Notes under the pieces: model-generated
Databases searched by the model: none
What the model saw: the letters and a program-made list of their open reading frames with translations, nothing else
Told to the model about the DNA's origin: nothing
NCBI RefSeq assembly: GCF_031348265.1
Contig: NZ_CP133771.1
Span: 6,634,001 to 6,698,000 of the forward strand
Length of the DNA: 64,000 nucleotides
Direction: 5' to 3'
From: Streptomyces collinus
GTDB lineage: Bacteria; Actinomycetota; Actinomycetes; Streptomycetales; Streptomycetaceae
Shown: piece after piece, positions 8,759 to 17,740 of the stretch
How positions within the stretch are numbered: position 1 is the stretch's first letter
How the letters are laid out: each line of letters opens with the position of its first letter
Translations under genes and position numbers: made by a program

Positions 8759-10258
8759 TCAGTGGGCGATCACGGGCTCACCCTCCGACGGTGCCAGAGC
8801 CGCATTCGGTATCAGGAGCGCCGAAAGGGCGGCGCCGACCACGAAGAACCCGGCGCCCCATGCCAACGTGGCCGTGTAGCCCTCGACCCCGGCCTGCGCC
8901 GCGGTCAGCGTGCCGGGCTTGTGAGAGGACAGGTAGTCGGTCGCTGCCGATGAGGCGACGGTGGTCAGCAGCGCCGTGCTGATCGAGCCACCCACCTGCT
9001 GGCCCGTGTTGATCAGCGCCGAGGCGACGCCCGAATCCTCGTGATGAATGCCCGCGGTCGCGCCCTGGAACGCGGTGGTCATCACTCCACCGAGGCCGAG
9101 ACCCAGCAGGATCATGCCGGGCATGATGTGGGCGACGTAGGTGCTGTCCAGCTGGAGCCGGGTCAGCAGGGCCATGCCGGATGCGGCGACCAGGAAGCCG
9201 GCGCTGATCACGATCTTGGGGCCGACCCTGGGCAGCAGCAGCGCAGGCGCGGTGGTCGACGCGGCAACGATGCCCCCGACCATCGGTAGGAATGCCAGAC
9301 CCGTCTTGATCGGCGAGTAGCCGATGCCGGCCTGCAGGTAATAGGTCAGGAACAGGAAGATCGAGAACATCCCCATGCCGATGACGAACACGGCCAGGAA
9401 CGAACCGCCGCGGGTCCGGTCCAGCACGAGTCGCAGCGGCAGCAGCGGACGCGCGACCCTGGACTCCAGCCATACGAACGCCGCGAGCAGCGCCACGCCG
9501 ACGATCATGGAACCGAGGGCGACGGGATCGGTCCAACTGGTGGACTCGACGTGTGCGAACCCGTAGACGATGGCGAACAGCGCCACGCTCACCACGACGG
9601 TGCCGGGAACGTCGAGTTTGGGTCGCTCGGTGACCGCGGGCTTGGCCAGCAGCAGAACCGCACCGACCAGCGCGACGGCTGCGAAGACGACGTTCACGTA
9701 CATCACCCAGCGCCACGACGCCCACTCGGTGAGCATGCCGCCGAGCAGCAGCCCGACCGCGCCGCCGGCACCGGCCAGCGCGCTGAAGATGCCGAACGCC
9801 TTCGGCCTCTCGGCCGGGTCGGTGAAGGTCACGCTGAGCAGTGAGAGTGCCGCCGGCGCGAGCAGCGCGGCGAAGAGCCCTTGGGACACACGCGCCGTGA
9901 CGAGGATGCCGAAGCTGTTGGCCGCGCCACCCAGGACGGACGCGCCCGCGAAACCGATCAGGCCGGTCACGAAGGTGGTACGCCGGCCGAACAGGTCACC
10001 GAGCCGGCCGCCGAGCAGCAGCAGGCTGCCGAAGGCCAGGGCGTAACCCGTGATGACCCACTGCCGGCTGCCGTCGCTGAAACCGAGGTCATGCTGCGCC
10101 GCGGGCAGCGCGATGTTCACGACGGTCGCATCGAGCGTGACCATGAGCTGTGCCGTGCCCAGCACGACAAGTACCCACCAGCGCACGGCATGTGAGCCGC
10201 GGCGGCCCGAGTCTGTTTTCCCGGAGGCGGGCGCCCCGCGGTCGAAGGTGGTACTCAC
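8759..10258 (-). CDS. MFS efflux transporter, DHA2 (EmrB/QacA) family
   Basis: 499 aa, about 14 hydrophobic segments. GTG 10258 is preceded by AAGGGGA. The first membrane segment carries the DHA2 signature LDATVVNIALPAAQHDLGF, followed by GYALAFGSLLLLGGRLGDLFGRR (motif A between helices 2 and 3). Known role: proton-driven export of drugs or secondary metabolites across the cytoplasmic membrane. Two operator copies in opposite orientation lie 40-80 bp upstream (10298-10339), so it is almost certainly repressed by a TetR from this locus, as for typical inducible multidrug pumps. It is separated from the polyketide cluster by 10 kb, so there is no reason to assume it exports that product. Confidence 0.92.
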   Translation of the reverse strand: MSTTFDRGAPASGKTDSGRRGSHAVRWWVLVVLGTAQLMVTLDATVVNIALPAAQHDLGFSDGSRQWVITGYALAFGSLLLLGGRLGDLFGRRTTFVTGLIGFAGASVLGGAANSFGILVTARVSQGLFAALLAPAALSLLSVTFTDPAERPKAFGIFSALAGAGGAVGLLLGGMLTEWASWRWVMYVNVVFAAVALVGAVLLLAKPAVTERPKLDVPGTVVVSVALFAIVYGFAHVESTSWTDPVALGSMIVGVALLAAFVWLESRVARPLLPLRLVLDRTRGGSFLAVFVIGMGMFSIFLFLTYYLQAGIGYSPIKTGLAFLPMVGGIVAASTTAPALLLPRVGPKIVISAGFLVAASGMALLTRLQLDSTYVAHIMPGMILLGLGLGGVMTTAFQGATAGIHHEDSGVASALINTGQQVGGSISTALLTTVASSAATDYLSSHKPGTLTAAQAGVEGYTATLAWGAGFFVVGAALSALLIPNAALAPSEGEPVIAH

Positions 10259-10297
10259 TGGTCCCCTTAGGTGCTGTTCATGGGCCGGTCATCGACC

Positions 10298-10339
10298 GGA
10301 AACCGATCTGTTTCCACTTAGGAAAACAGATCGGTTTCC
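10298..10339. promoter_or_regulatory. Paired operators upstream of the efflux pump
   Basis: GGAAACCGATCTGTTTCC (10298-10315) and, inverted, GGAAAACAGATCGGTTTCC (10321-10339). Each resembles the AAACCGATCGGTTT core with one change, and together they form a larger inverted repeat with a five-base spacer. They precede GTG 10258 of the pump. Confidence 0.8.
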
Positions 10340-10883
10340 GCGGTGCAAGTGAAGGGGTCGTCTTCGGCCTCGGAGTGACCGGCGACGTCGAAGCCCGTGC
10401 GGTCGGCGTCGACCTCGTGCCGGGCCGCCGGGGCCCGCCGGGGCGCCGGGGGGTCGCCGGGGCTGCCGGGGTCGCCGGTTGTCTGAGTGAAAGGGACGGA
10501 GTTCGGCGACCTGCGGGCGGGTCTTCGGTCCACGCTCCGCCCTCCGGTGAAGAGGCGGTGTTCCGTCTGTGCGTCGTCGCCGCGCTGCCTAGGAAAGCTT
10601 CTTCCCGTTGTCCGTTTCGGCGGCGGGGCGGACTCTCGTGGTGTCGCTGCGTACAGCGGCGTCGCTCGCCGGCGCGGACACGCGAGCGTGAGGCGCGAGA
10701 TCGCGAGCCGCGGTCAGGCGGGTGAACGCCGCGCCCGCCTTTGCGGCAGGCGAGGGGAGGCGAGACGCCCGCCCCGACATGCCGCTTGCGTAGCCGCCCG
10801 AGGATTTGCGGGTGCAGTACTCCAGGGGGAAGCGGGCCGTGAAGGGCCGCGACCGGCGGCGAGCGGCAGGAGCTTGCGGATGG
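10340..10883. other. No recognisable gene
   Basis: About 540 bases between the pump promoter and the hydrolase promoter. Several frames are open because of the base composition, but none shows a recognisable domain, a convincing ribosome site or typical codon bias. It may be degraded DNA. Confidence 0.5.
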
Positions 10884-10921
10884 AAACCGATCGGTTTACT
10901 CTGATGGAAACCGGTCGGTTT
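10884..10921. promoter_or_regulatory. Paired operators upstream of the hydrolase
   Basis: AAACCGATCGGTTT (10884-10897) and AAACCGGTCGGTTT (10908-10921), centres 24 bp apart, exactly the spacing seen at 6932-6970. The hydrolase start follows 138 bp downstream. Confidence 0.82.
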
Positions 10922-11058
10922 CTCGCCGTTGGGGGGAGTCGTGACCGTGCTGAAGAAGACGAGTGCCCTCGCCACAGGCGACAGCGGTGGCCGGGCGAGG
11001 CGCTGGTGAAGGGGCCGCCCAGGCACCCGTCCGCAGCTCACACACGAGGAGTCGGGAA

Positions 11059-11937
11059 ATGTCCAGCCAGGATCCACGCCCCACGATTCACATTCCCGGC
11101 ACCACCAGCCACACGATCGCTGCGCGCGCAGGACGCCACAGCCGCGAGGGAACGCTGCGCTACCTCAAAGCGGGCACCGGTGCTCCGCTGGTGCTGCTGC
11201 ACACCGTGCGCACGCAGGCCGAGCACTTCCGCGCCCTCATCCCGTTGATCTCGGACCAGTACACCGTGTACGCCCTGGACCTGCCGGGGATGGGCTACTC
11301 CGAGATCGTGCCCGGTGCGTCGTACGACGAGCCGGCGATGCGGGCGGGCGTCAAACGGCTGCTCACCGCACTCGACCTTGATGACGTGACGCTGGTGGGA
11401 GAGTCGATGGGGGCGGTGCTCGCCCTGACCGCCGCGGCCGATCTCCCGGAGCGGGTACGGCGCGTCATCGCGGTCAACACCTATGACTTCCGCGGCGGAA
11501 TCGCACGGTCCGGCCTTCTCGCCCGTGTGGTGGTCAGTGGTGTTCTCGCCCCCGGGGTAGGCCCGGTGGTCGCCGGGGTGGAGCCCAAGCCTGCCCTCCG
11601 CAAGATCCTTCAGGGCGGCCTCGGCGACAAGACCGCCCTGCACGAGGACTACGTGGACGAACTCCTCCGGGTGGGCGCCCGACCCGGCTACCCGGCCGTC
11701 GCCCGGGCCGTGTACCAGGCCCTGCCCAGCCTCATCGCCGCCCGCTCGCGCTACCGCGAGGTCAAGGCGCCCGTCCACCTCGTCTACGGGGAAAAGGACT
11801 GGTCCCGGCCCTCGGACCGGGAGGCCAACAAGCGGCTGCTTCCGGCCGCCGGCTTCACGCAGGTTCCCGAGGCGGGCCATTTCATCGCCCTGGAACGGCC
11901 CGACGTGCTGGCCGACCTGTTGAACGCGGTGGCCTGA
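11059..11937 (+). CDS. Alpha/beta hydrolase
   Basis: 292 aa. ATG 11059 is chosen for the GAGGAG eight bases upstream; the frame is open further upstream but carries no homology. The fold is clear: LVLLHTVRTQAEHFRALIPL (oxyanion region), DLPGMGYSE, the nucleophile elbow GESMGA, a late acid in VYGEKDWSRPSD and the catalytic histidine in PEAGHFIALERPD. Substrate unknown; such enzymes are esterases, lactonases or epoxide hydrolases. A double operator lies 138-175 bp upstream, so it belongs to the same regulon as the efflux pump and the TetR genes. A combined detoxification unit (modify, then export) is a reasonable inference. Confidence 0.88.
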   Translation: MSSQDPRPTIHIPGTTSHTIAARAGRHSREGTLRYLKAGTGAPLVLLHTVRTQAEHFRALIPLISDQYTVYALDLPGMGYSEIVPGASYDEPAMRAGVKRLLTALDLDDVTLVGESMGAVLALTAAADLPERVRRVIAVNTYDFRGGIARSGLLARVVVSGVLAPGVGPVVAGVEPKPALRKILQGGLGDKTALHEDYVDELLRVGARPGYPAVARAVYQALPSLIAARSRYREVKAPVHLVYGEKDWSRPSDREANKRLLPAAGFTQVPEAGHFIALERPDVLADLLNAVA

Positions 11938-12484
11938 CGCCCGGGACCACCGGCCCCGCGCGCAGCACCGTTCCCTCACGCGTCCGCGCCGAAATGCCGA
12001 CGTCCATCTCGATCTCGATCTCCGCCATGCACCACCCCTTGCGGCTGCCCGGCGTTCAGCGAACTGCCGGAGCCGCTCATGGCACGCACCCGTGGGAGAA
12101 GTCCGCAACAGCTCCTCTCCTGCGGAGCGCCGCATCCGGGACTCACGGCACACCTGCTCTCGACTGACGTGCCATGGCCAGGTCATCCGCTTGATCCGGC
12201 TGCTGCCCGCTCACCGTCGGCCGGCTCATGGAGAGCGGAACAATGCGTCCCGGCCAGGAGTGCCGGGTGCGCCCACAGCCTGGACATCGACCGCCTCGGT
12301 TCCCCGGGGCAGCGCGTGTACGCCGACGGTGTGGCCGGCGCGCGGCGTCAGGGTGGCGCTGAGGTGGCTCAGGCGCCACGCGATGGTGGTGAAGGGCGGC
12401 CGGCGGCCGGGGATGCGGGTAGGAGGTGGCCTCGCGGGTGCGGGGCAGGGCGCAGGGCCTGCCGTGGACCCGCCAGGCGGCCGG
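11938..12484. other. No confident gene
   Basis: Convergent gap of about 550 bases between two hydrolase genes. Minus-strand translation near 12240-12380 gives HTVGVHALPRGTEAVDVQAV, which may be debris of a coding sequence, but there is no start, ribosome site or known domain. No clear terminator hairpin was found. Confidence 0.4.
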
Positions 12485-13348
12485 TTACGGTTCCAGGAAT
12501 TCCAGCGCCCGCGGGACGAAGCTGTCGTGGTGCTGGAAGATCCCGCCGTGTCCGGCGTCGGGGTAGAGGGGTTCGAGTTCGCCGTGGGGCAGCCGGGCCG
12601 CCAGGTCGACCGAGTTGACGCTCGGGACCATGCGATCGCTCTCACCGTTGGCCACCAGGGCCGGTTGGCGGATGCGCGAGAGGTCGGCCGGTGCCTGGCG
12701 GCCCCAGCGGTGGATGGCCTTCAGCTGGGCGCGGAACGACGAGAGCGAGATGGCCTTGTCGCGGTCGTCCGTGCGTTCCTTCAGCCGGTTCAGGAAGGCA
12801 TGGGCCGCCCGGCGGCCACCCTCGGTGCCGGTGAAGAAGAGGTACTCCTTCGGGTCTTTGCGGGTCAGGACGCCCTTGATGATGTCCTTGACGGTGAGGC
12901 TGGTGACCTTGTCGATGCCGGGGCCTCCGGCGGGCCCCGTGCCCGCGAGGATGAGCTTGCGTACGAGACCGGGTTCTTCCGCCGCGATGACCTGGGCGAT
13001 GAAGCCGCCCATCGACAGGCCGAGCAGGTCGGCCCTGTCGTACCCGAGGGCCCGGATGAACAGCACGGTGTCGCGGGCCATCGCCTCGATCGTGTCGGGT
13101 GTGGAGCCGCCGGACCCGCCGACACCGCGGTTGTCGAAGACGACCACCGGGCGCCGGGCGGCGAGTCCGTCGACGACGCGGGGATCCCAGTTGTCCAGGA
13201 CCGCGGACAGGTGGTTGAGGAGGATCAGTGGGACGCCGTCGTCCGGGCCGAGCCGGCGGTAGACGAAGGTCACGCCACGCACGGACACGGAGCGGTTCGG
13301 CGTGGTCTTGTACGACGCCGGGGCGGGGGAAGTGGGCGGTGTGCTCAT
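12485..13348 (-). CDS. Alpha/beta hydrolase
   Basis: 287 aa from ATG 13348 with GAGG seven bases upstream. Motifs: LILLNHLSAVLDNWDPRVVDGL, then FDNRGVGGSGG, the nucleophile elbow GLSMGGF, the acid in NGESDRMVPS and the histidine in PDAGHGGIFQHHD. It belongs to the broad haloperoxidase-like/epoxide-hydrolase-like group. It is the last gene of a four-gene minus-strand set (SDR, aldo/keto reductase, medium-chain reductase, hydrolase) that runs away from the TetR at 16502. Gaps to its neighbours are short (88 bp upstream), so co-transcription is likely. Substrate unknown. Confidence 0.88.
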   Translation of the reverse strand: MSTPPTSPAPASYKTTPNRSVSVRGVTFVYRRLGPDDGVPLILLNHLSAVLDNWDPRVVDGLAARRPVVVFDNRGVGGSGGSTPDTIEAMARDTVLFIRALGYDRADLLGLSMGGFIAQVIAAEEPGLVRKLILAGTGPAGGPGIDKVTSLTVKDIIKGVLTRKDPKEYLFFTGTEGGRRAAHAFLNRLKERTDDRDKAISLSSFRAQLKAIHRWGRQAPADLSRIRQPALVANGESDRMVPSVNSVDLAARLPHGELEPLYPDAGHGGIFQHHDSFVPRALEFLEP

Positions 13349-13436
13349 GGCTGGCCTCAGGTGGGGGGTGGGGGAGCTGGGTGTGCAGGTCTTCCAGTTG
13401 TCGGAGGTGGCCGGCGTCGGGGACTCGTCCCCGCCC

Positions 13437-14441
13437 TTACGTCATCGCGACGACGACTTTGCCGGCCTTCGCCCGTCCCTTTTCCACGTACTCCATGGCC
13501 TGGAGGGTCTGCTCGAACGGGAAGACGCGGTCGACGACGGGGCGGATCTTCCCGGTGTCGATGAGGGTGGTGAGCTCGCGCAGCTGGTCGCCGCCGGCCT
13601 TCATGAACAGGAACGAGTACGTCACACCGTGGCGCTTGGCGTTGCGCCGGGCTGTGAAGCTGAGGGCTGTCATGGCCAGGCGGAGGATCGGGTTCGCGCC
13701 CAGTTCGCGGGCGAAGGCCGGGTCCGGCGGGCCCGCGACGCTGATGGCTGTGCCGCCGGGCTTGAGAACGCGCAGGGACTTGGCGAGGTTCTCGCCACCG
13801 AGGCTGTCGAGGACGACGTCGTAGCCGTCGAGGACCTCTTCGAAGTCCTGGCTGCGGTAGTCGACGACGACGTCCGCGCCGAGGTCCTTGGCCAGGTCCA
13901 CCTTGGCGGTGCTCACGGTGGTGGCCACGTGCGCGCCCAGCGCCTTGGCCAGCTGGACGGCGATGGAGCCGAGGCCGCCGGCGCCCGCGTGGATGAGGAC
14001 CTTCTGGCCCGGCCGCACGCGTGCCCGCTCGACCAGTGCCTGCCATGCGGTCAGGGCGACCAGGGGGAGGGAGGCGGCCTCGGCCATGGTGAGGGTGGCC
14101 GGTTTGGGGGCCAGGTCGTCCTGGTGGACGGCGATGAGTTCGGCGAAGGTACCGATGCGGTCCTTGTCGGGCCGGGCGTAGACCTCGTCGCCCACCGCGA
14201 AGCGGGTGACGGACGGGCCGACCCGGACGACCGTCCCCGCGAGGTCGTTGCCCAGGACGAGCGGGAGACGGTAGGGCATGAACGCCTTGAAGTCTCCGTT
14301 GCGGATCCTGAGGTCCAGCGGGTTGACGCCCGCCGCGTGGATCTTGACCAGGACGTCGTCGGCCCCTACCCGGGGGTCGGGTATGTCGGCGGCGCGCATC
14401 CCGGCCTGGTCGCCGTAGCGCTCGACCATGAAAGCCTTCAT
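13437..14441 (-). CDS. NADP-dependent quinone oxidoreductase-like protein (MDR family)
   Basis: 334 aa with a strong ribosome site (GGAGGAG) before ATG 14441. GroES-like N-terminal domain: DDVLVKIHAAGVNPLDLRIR, then LPLVLGNDLAGTVVRVGPSV. Rossmann domain with HAGAGGLGSIAVQLAKALGA at about residues 150-170. Cysteine zinc ligands of classical alcohol dehydrogenases are absent, which fits the zinc-free quinone oxidoreductase/enone reductase branch. Known reaction type: NADPH-dependent reduction of quinones or enones. It is part of the TetR-linked reductase set; the physiological substrate is not evident. Confidence 0.9.
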   Translation of the reverse strand: MKAFMVERYGDQAGMRAADIPDPRVGADDVLVKIHAAGVNPLDLRIRNGDFKAFMPYRLPLVLGNDLAGTVVRVGPSVTRFAVGDEVYARPDKDRIGTFAELIAVHQDDLAPKPATLTMAEAASLPLVALTAWQALVERARVRPGQKVLIHAGAGGLGSIAVQLAKALGAHVATTVSTAKVDLAKDLGADVVVDYRSQDFEEVLDGYDVVLDSLGGENLAKSLRVLKPGGTAISVAGPPDPAFARELGANPILRLAMTALSFTARRNAKRHGVTYSFLFMKAGGDQLRELTTLIDTGKIRPVVDRVFPFEQTLQAMEYVEKGRAKAGKVVVAMT

Positions 14442-14580
14442 CGTCGTCTCCTCCTTTTTCGTTTCCCGTCCGCGAAAGGCCGGGGTCTCCGCTTGCTCCG
14501 GGTACTTCTCGGTGCGAGGTGGTCGGTGTTGCGTCCACGGCTGTGTGCGGGCGCGCCGCCTTCTCGGCTGCGTTCCACCC

Positions 14581-15636
14581 TCAGGCCACCGGCACGACCG
14601 GGGCGGTGACGCGGTCCGCGGTGCCTCCCTGGAGGCGGTCCAGGGAAGCGGCGATCCCCTCGTGGGGCATACCGAGCGGCACCGCGCTGACCTCGGTCAG
14701 ACGGGTGTACTGATCACCGGTCAGGTGGACGTCGAGGGCGCCGAGGTAGCTGTCGAGCTGGGCGAGACTGCGCGGGCCGATGATCGGGACGAGCGTGGCC
14801 ACGGAGCGGGCGGCGCGCTCGCGCACCCAGGCCACCGCCACCTGGGCGGGCGTCGTGCCGGTCTCCTCGGCGATCGCCAGGACGGTGTCGACGACGGCGG
14901 TCTTCTGGCCGGTGCTCTCGGTGTGGACGACCATGCCCAGGTCGCTCAGGCGTCCCTCGGTGGAGCTGCGGTATTTGCCGGTGAGCAGTCCGCCGCCGAG
15001 CGGGGACCACAGGGCGGCGCCGAGCCCGAGGCTCTCGGCCATGGGCAGGAGCTCACGGTCGGCGGTGCGCTCGACGAGGCTGTACTCGTGCTGGATGCCC
15101 ACGACCGGGGCCCAGTTCTTCAGGTCCGCGAGGGTTACCGCGCGCGAGACGCGCCAGGCGGGGAAGTTGGACAGCGCGGCGTGGTGGATCTTGCCGGCGC
15201 TCACCAGGTCGTCGAGCCCGCGCAGGAGTTCCTCCATGGGAGTGAGCTCGTCGGGGAAGTGCACCCACAGCAGGTCGATGTAGTCGGTGCTCAGGCGCTT
15301 CAGGCTGGCCTCGACCGAGGCGACCATGTTCTTGCGGCTGTTGCCGGTCCTGGAGATGTCCGCCTGTGGGGTGGCGCCGAGGGCGAACTTCGTGGCCAGG
15401 ACGAAGTGGTCGCGGTCGGCGGAGATCAGCTTTCCGGTCAGTTCCTCCGACTCGCCGAACTGGTAGCCGTCCGCGCTGTCGAGAAAGGTGCCGCCGGCCT
15501 CGGCGAACCGGTCGAAGATCCGGCGTGCCTCGTCCGGCTCGGCGCCCGCGCCCCAGCCGGTGCCGAAGTTCGCGGTGCCGAGCGCGAACTCGGAGACGCG
15601 CAGTCCGGTCCGGTGGCCGAAGGTCGTGTAACGCAT
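14581..15636 (-). CDS. Aldo/keto reductase
   Basis: 351 aa; ATG 15636 follows AAGGACG. The TIM-barrel catalytic residues are visible: Asp and Tyr in GTFLDSADGYQFGESEE, Lys in FVLATKFALG and His in IDLLWVHFPDE. The C-terminal NADPH-binding part includes VATLVPIIGPRSLAQLDSYL. Known activity: NADPH-dependent reduction of aldehydes and ketones. It is in the same direction as its neighbours with 57 bp to the SDR upstream and 139 bp to the reductase downstream. Probably part of a stress- or aldehyde-responsive cassette controlled by the TetR at 16502. Confidence 0.92.
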   Translation of the reverse strand: MRYTTFGHRTGLRVSEFALGTANFGTGWGAGAEPDEARRIFDRFAEAGGTFLDSADGYQFGESEELTGKLISADRDHFVLATKFALGATPQADISRTGNSRKNMVASVEASLKRLSTDYIDLLWVHFPDELTPMEELLRGLDDLVSAGKIHHAALSNFPAWRVSRAVTLADLKNWAPVVGIQHEYSLVERTADRELLPMAESLGLGAALWSPLGGGLLTGKYRSSTEGRLSDLGMVVHTESTGQKTAVVDTVLAIAEETGTTPAQVAVAWVRERAARSVATLVPIIGPRSLAQLDSYLGALDVHLTGDQYTRLTEVSAVPLGMPHEGIAASLDRLQGGTADRVTAPVVPVA

Positions 15637-15693
15637 GGGACGTCCTTGTGCGAAGGGGTGGGAAGGTGGTCGCGCCGCGGTGAGGGGCGAGGG

Positions 15694-16386
15694 TCAGTCC
15701 GCGTTCGGCTGGGGTGCCGCGGACAGGCTCTGCTTGACCTGCCGGCTGGTCTCGTCGGCGAGGATCTCGGGCAGGCCGGTCTCGATGCCGTTCAGGGCCT
15801 GGGCCGCGACGTCGGCGGCGGCGGCCTTCTGATCGGCGGGCACGCCGGCGGCCATGTCGGTGTCCATGTAGCCGACGTGCAGCGCCGAGACGGCGATGCC
15901 GCGGGGCGCCAGCTCGTCGCGGGTGGCACCGGTCAGCGCCCACGCGGCGGCCTTGGACGCGGCATAGGAGCCGAGTCCTGCCGGGTGGAGCCAGGACAGG
16001 ACGGACAGGACGTTGAGCACGGCGCCGCCGCCGTTGCCCTCGATGACGGCGGCGAAGGACCGGGTCGTGGCGAGCGGGCCGAAGAAGTTGGTCTCCATCT
16101 CCCGGCGCACCTCGTCCAGGTCGCCTCCGATGAGTGACGCGCCGGTGGAGATGCCCGCGTTGTTGATCAGGAGTGTCGCGTCGGACGCCACGCGAGCGGC
16201 CTCTCGTATCGACTCCTCGTCCGTGACGTCCAGCCGCAGCGGGACGACGCCCGGCACGTCGACCGTCTCGGGGCGCCGGGCCGCGCCGTACACCTTCGCG
16301 CCCCGCTCGACGAGTTGGGCGGCCAGATGCCGCCCGAAGCCCCGATTGGCGCCGGTGACGACCGCGACCGCGTTCTTCAGTTCCAT
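15694..16386 (-). CDS. Short-chain dehydrogenase/reductase
   Basis: 230 aa; ATG 16386 has AGGAG upstream. Classical SDR pattern: VVTGANRGFGRHLA (cofactor glycine motif), NNAG at about residues 95-98, serine in NVLSVLSWLHP and the YAASK catalytic pair at about 145-149. The IAVSALHVGYMDTDMA segment is typical of the C-terminal half. It reads divergently from the TetR gene, with the 26-bp operator in the shared promoter, and is therefore the first gene of the controlled set. Substrate unknown. Confidence 0.92.
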   Translation of the reverse strand: MELKNAVAVVTGANRGFGRHLAAQLVERGAKVYGAARRPETVDVPGVVPLRLDVTDEESIREAARVASDATLLINNAGISTGASLIGGDLDEVRREMETNFFGPLATTRSFAAVIEGNGGGAVLNVLSVLSWLHPAGLGSYAASKAAAWALTGATRDELAPRGIAVSALHVGYMDTDMAAGVPADQKAAAADVAAQALNGIETGLPEILADETSRQVKQSLSAAPQPNAD

Positions 16387-16429
16387 GCTCGCTCCTGGTT
16401 GTGACGGCCGCAGTCGGCCACCCTCAAGG

Positions 16430-16455
16430 GTTTAGATTATGAGTGCAATCTAAAC
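16430..16455. promoter_or_regulatory. 26-bp inverted-repeat operator in the SDR/TetR promoter
   Basis: GTTTAGATT (16430-16438), eight-base spacer, AATCTAAAC (16447-16455); nine-base arms match perfectly. It lies between the divergent SDR (start 16386) and TetR (start 16502). Its AT-rich sequence stands out from the surroundings and differs from the other TetR operator family in this window. Confidence 0.88.
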
Positions 16456-16501
16456 ACGAGTCTATGATAGATGCCAGTCGACATCCAAATGGGAGATGGT
16501 C

Positions 16502-17062
16502 ATGGGCCGCGTATCGCAGGCACAGGCGGAGGAGAATCGCAGGCGGGTGGTGGACACCGCGTCCCGGCTGTTCCGCGAGCAGGGCACGCAGGTCAGCGTC
16601 GCCGACCTGATGAAGGCGGCCGGTCTGACGCACGGCGCCTTCTACAAGCAGTTCGCCTCCAAGGAGGCGCTCGTCGACGAGGCCACCGCCCACGCCTTCG
16701 CCGAGCTCGCCCGACTCCACAGCGCCGGGCTCGAGCAGTACGGCGGGCAGCGCGCCGCCGCCCAGAAGGCGCTGATCGACTCCTACCTCTCCGTCGAGCA
16801 CCGCGACGACCCGGCGGACGGCTGCCCGGTCGCCGCGCTCGCCACCGACATCGCGCGCGAGGGCGGGGGGCACGAGGCCCGTCGCGTCTACGCCGAGGGG
16901 GTCGCCGACTTCGCCGAATTCCTGGCCGGTGACGACCAGGACGGCATCGTCCGGCTCTGCACGCTGTTCGGTGCGCTGGTCCTGTCCCGTGCCACCAAGG
17001 GCTCCCCGCTTTCCGGGGAGATCCTCGCCGCCGCGCACGCAGCCTTGACCGAAGCGGGCTGA
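16502..17062 (+). CDS. TetR family regulator of the reductase cassette
   Basis: 186 aa. ATG 16502 is preferred over the in-frame ATG 16496 because GGGAG is then six bases upstream. Helix-turn-helix at residues about 8-55: RRVVDTASRLFREQGTQVSV, then DLMKAAGLTHGAFYKQFASK. This HTH and the CPVAALATDIAREG segment recall TetR members that respond to electrophiles or aldehydes near reductase genes. That resemblance is from memory, not a search. It is divergent from the SDR-AKR-MDR-hydrolase set and most likely represses it through the inverted repeat at 16430-16455, with autoregulation. Confidence 0.9.
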   Translation: MGRVSQAQAEENRRRVVDTASRLFREQGTQVSVADLMKAAGLTHGAFYKQFASKEALVDEATAHAFAELARLHSAGLEQYGGQRAAAQKALIDSYLSVEHRDDPADGCPVAALATDIAREGGGHEARRVYAEGVADFAEFLAGDDQDGIVRLCTLFGALVLSRATKGSPLSGEILAAAHAALTEAG

Positions 17063-17109
17063 ACAAGGGCAGTGAGCAGACCGTCCGCCTCGGCGGTCCG
17101 GGAATCCGG

Positions 17110-17275
17110 GCGTGGTTACCCAAAGGCAGGAAGAGCGCCACGTTCAGCAGTACTTGCGTCAGGGCCCGGTTGTGCAGCACTGCCAAGGGCCGCTTGCGGT
17201 GGCGGACTTCCCCACCGATGGCGGCCGGCAGCGCGCAGGTGCCGAAATTCAGGACCCGGTGCGACAGGAACTGAG
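17110..17275 (-). pseudogene. Possible VanZ-like membrane protein fragment
   Basis: Minus-strand translation gives HRVLNFGTCALPAAIGGEVR, then AVLHNRALTQVLLNVALFLP. The end resembles the start of a VanZ-family membrane domain (a motif of the kind N-V-x-LF-x-PLG). There is no start or stop consistent with a whole gene and the flanks do not continue the domain. Low confidence; it could be coincidence. Confidence 0.35.
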
Positions 17276-17455
17276 CGGGCCGTGAGGAACTCCCGGCCGG
17301 GTGGGGGGGACATGGGGACCTCTGCCGCCCATGCAGGTCGTGTCTCGCCCGCCGTGTGGAGGAGCGTCGCACCCCTCGGCTCGGCCGTGCATCGGCCGAA
17401 TGGCCGAGTAGGTGATGGAGTGGCGTCCTTCCTCCGGAGGCGTGTCTCGCCGGAT

Positions 17456-17740
17456 GTCGCCACCCACCCGGACCCCGCCACCCTGGCCGCCGTCCTGGGG
17501 CGTATCCGCGAGGAGGCGGGCGTGCGTCCGGAGCGTGAGGTGCCGGCGGGCGTCGAGGTGGTCCGGCGGCGGGGCACCGGCGCCGACTACCTCTTCCTGA
17601 TCGACCACACCGGCCGAGGCGCCGAGATCCCCGCCGGCGGGGTCGCACTCCTCACCGGCAAACCGGTCGTGGGCTCGTTCACCCTCCCCGCGGGAGGCGT
17701 CGCCGTCGTCCGCGAGCCGGTTGCCGGACCGGGGTGGTGA
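17456..17740 (+). pseudogene. C-terminal fragment of a GH42 beta-galactosidase
   Basis: Residues DPATLAAVLGRIREEAGVRP, then GVEVVRRRGTGADYLFLIDH and GSFTLPAGGVAVVREP match the C-terminal beta-sandwich domain of family 42 beta-galactosidases in both order and wording. The catalytic barrel is missing; upstream DNA in this frame shows no related sequence and no suitable start. It ends with a stop at 17740 and is a decayed remnant. Confidence 0.65.

Noticed and set aside
12226..12400. Minus-strand frame with HTVGVHALPRGTEAVDVQAV
   Set aside because: No start, ribosome site or domain; too short to call even as a remnant.
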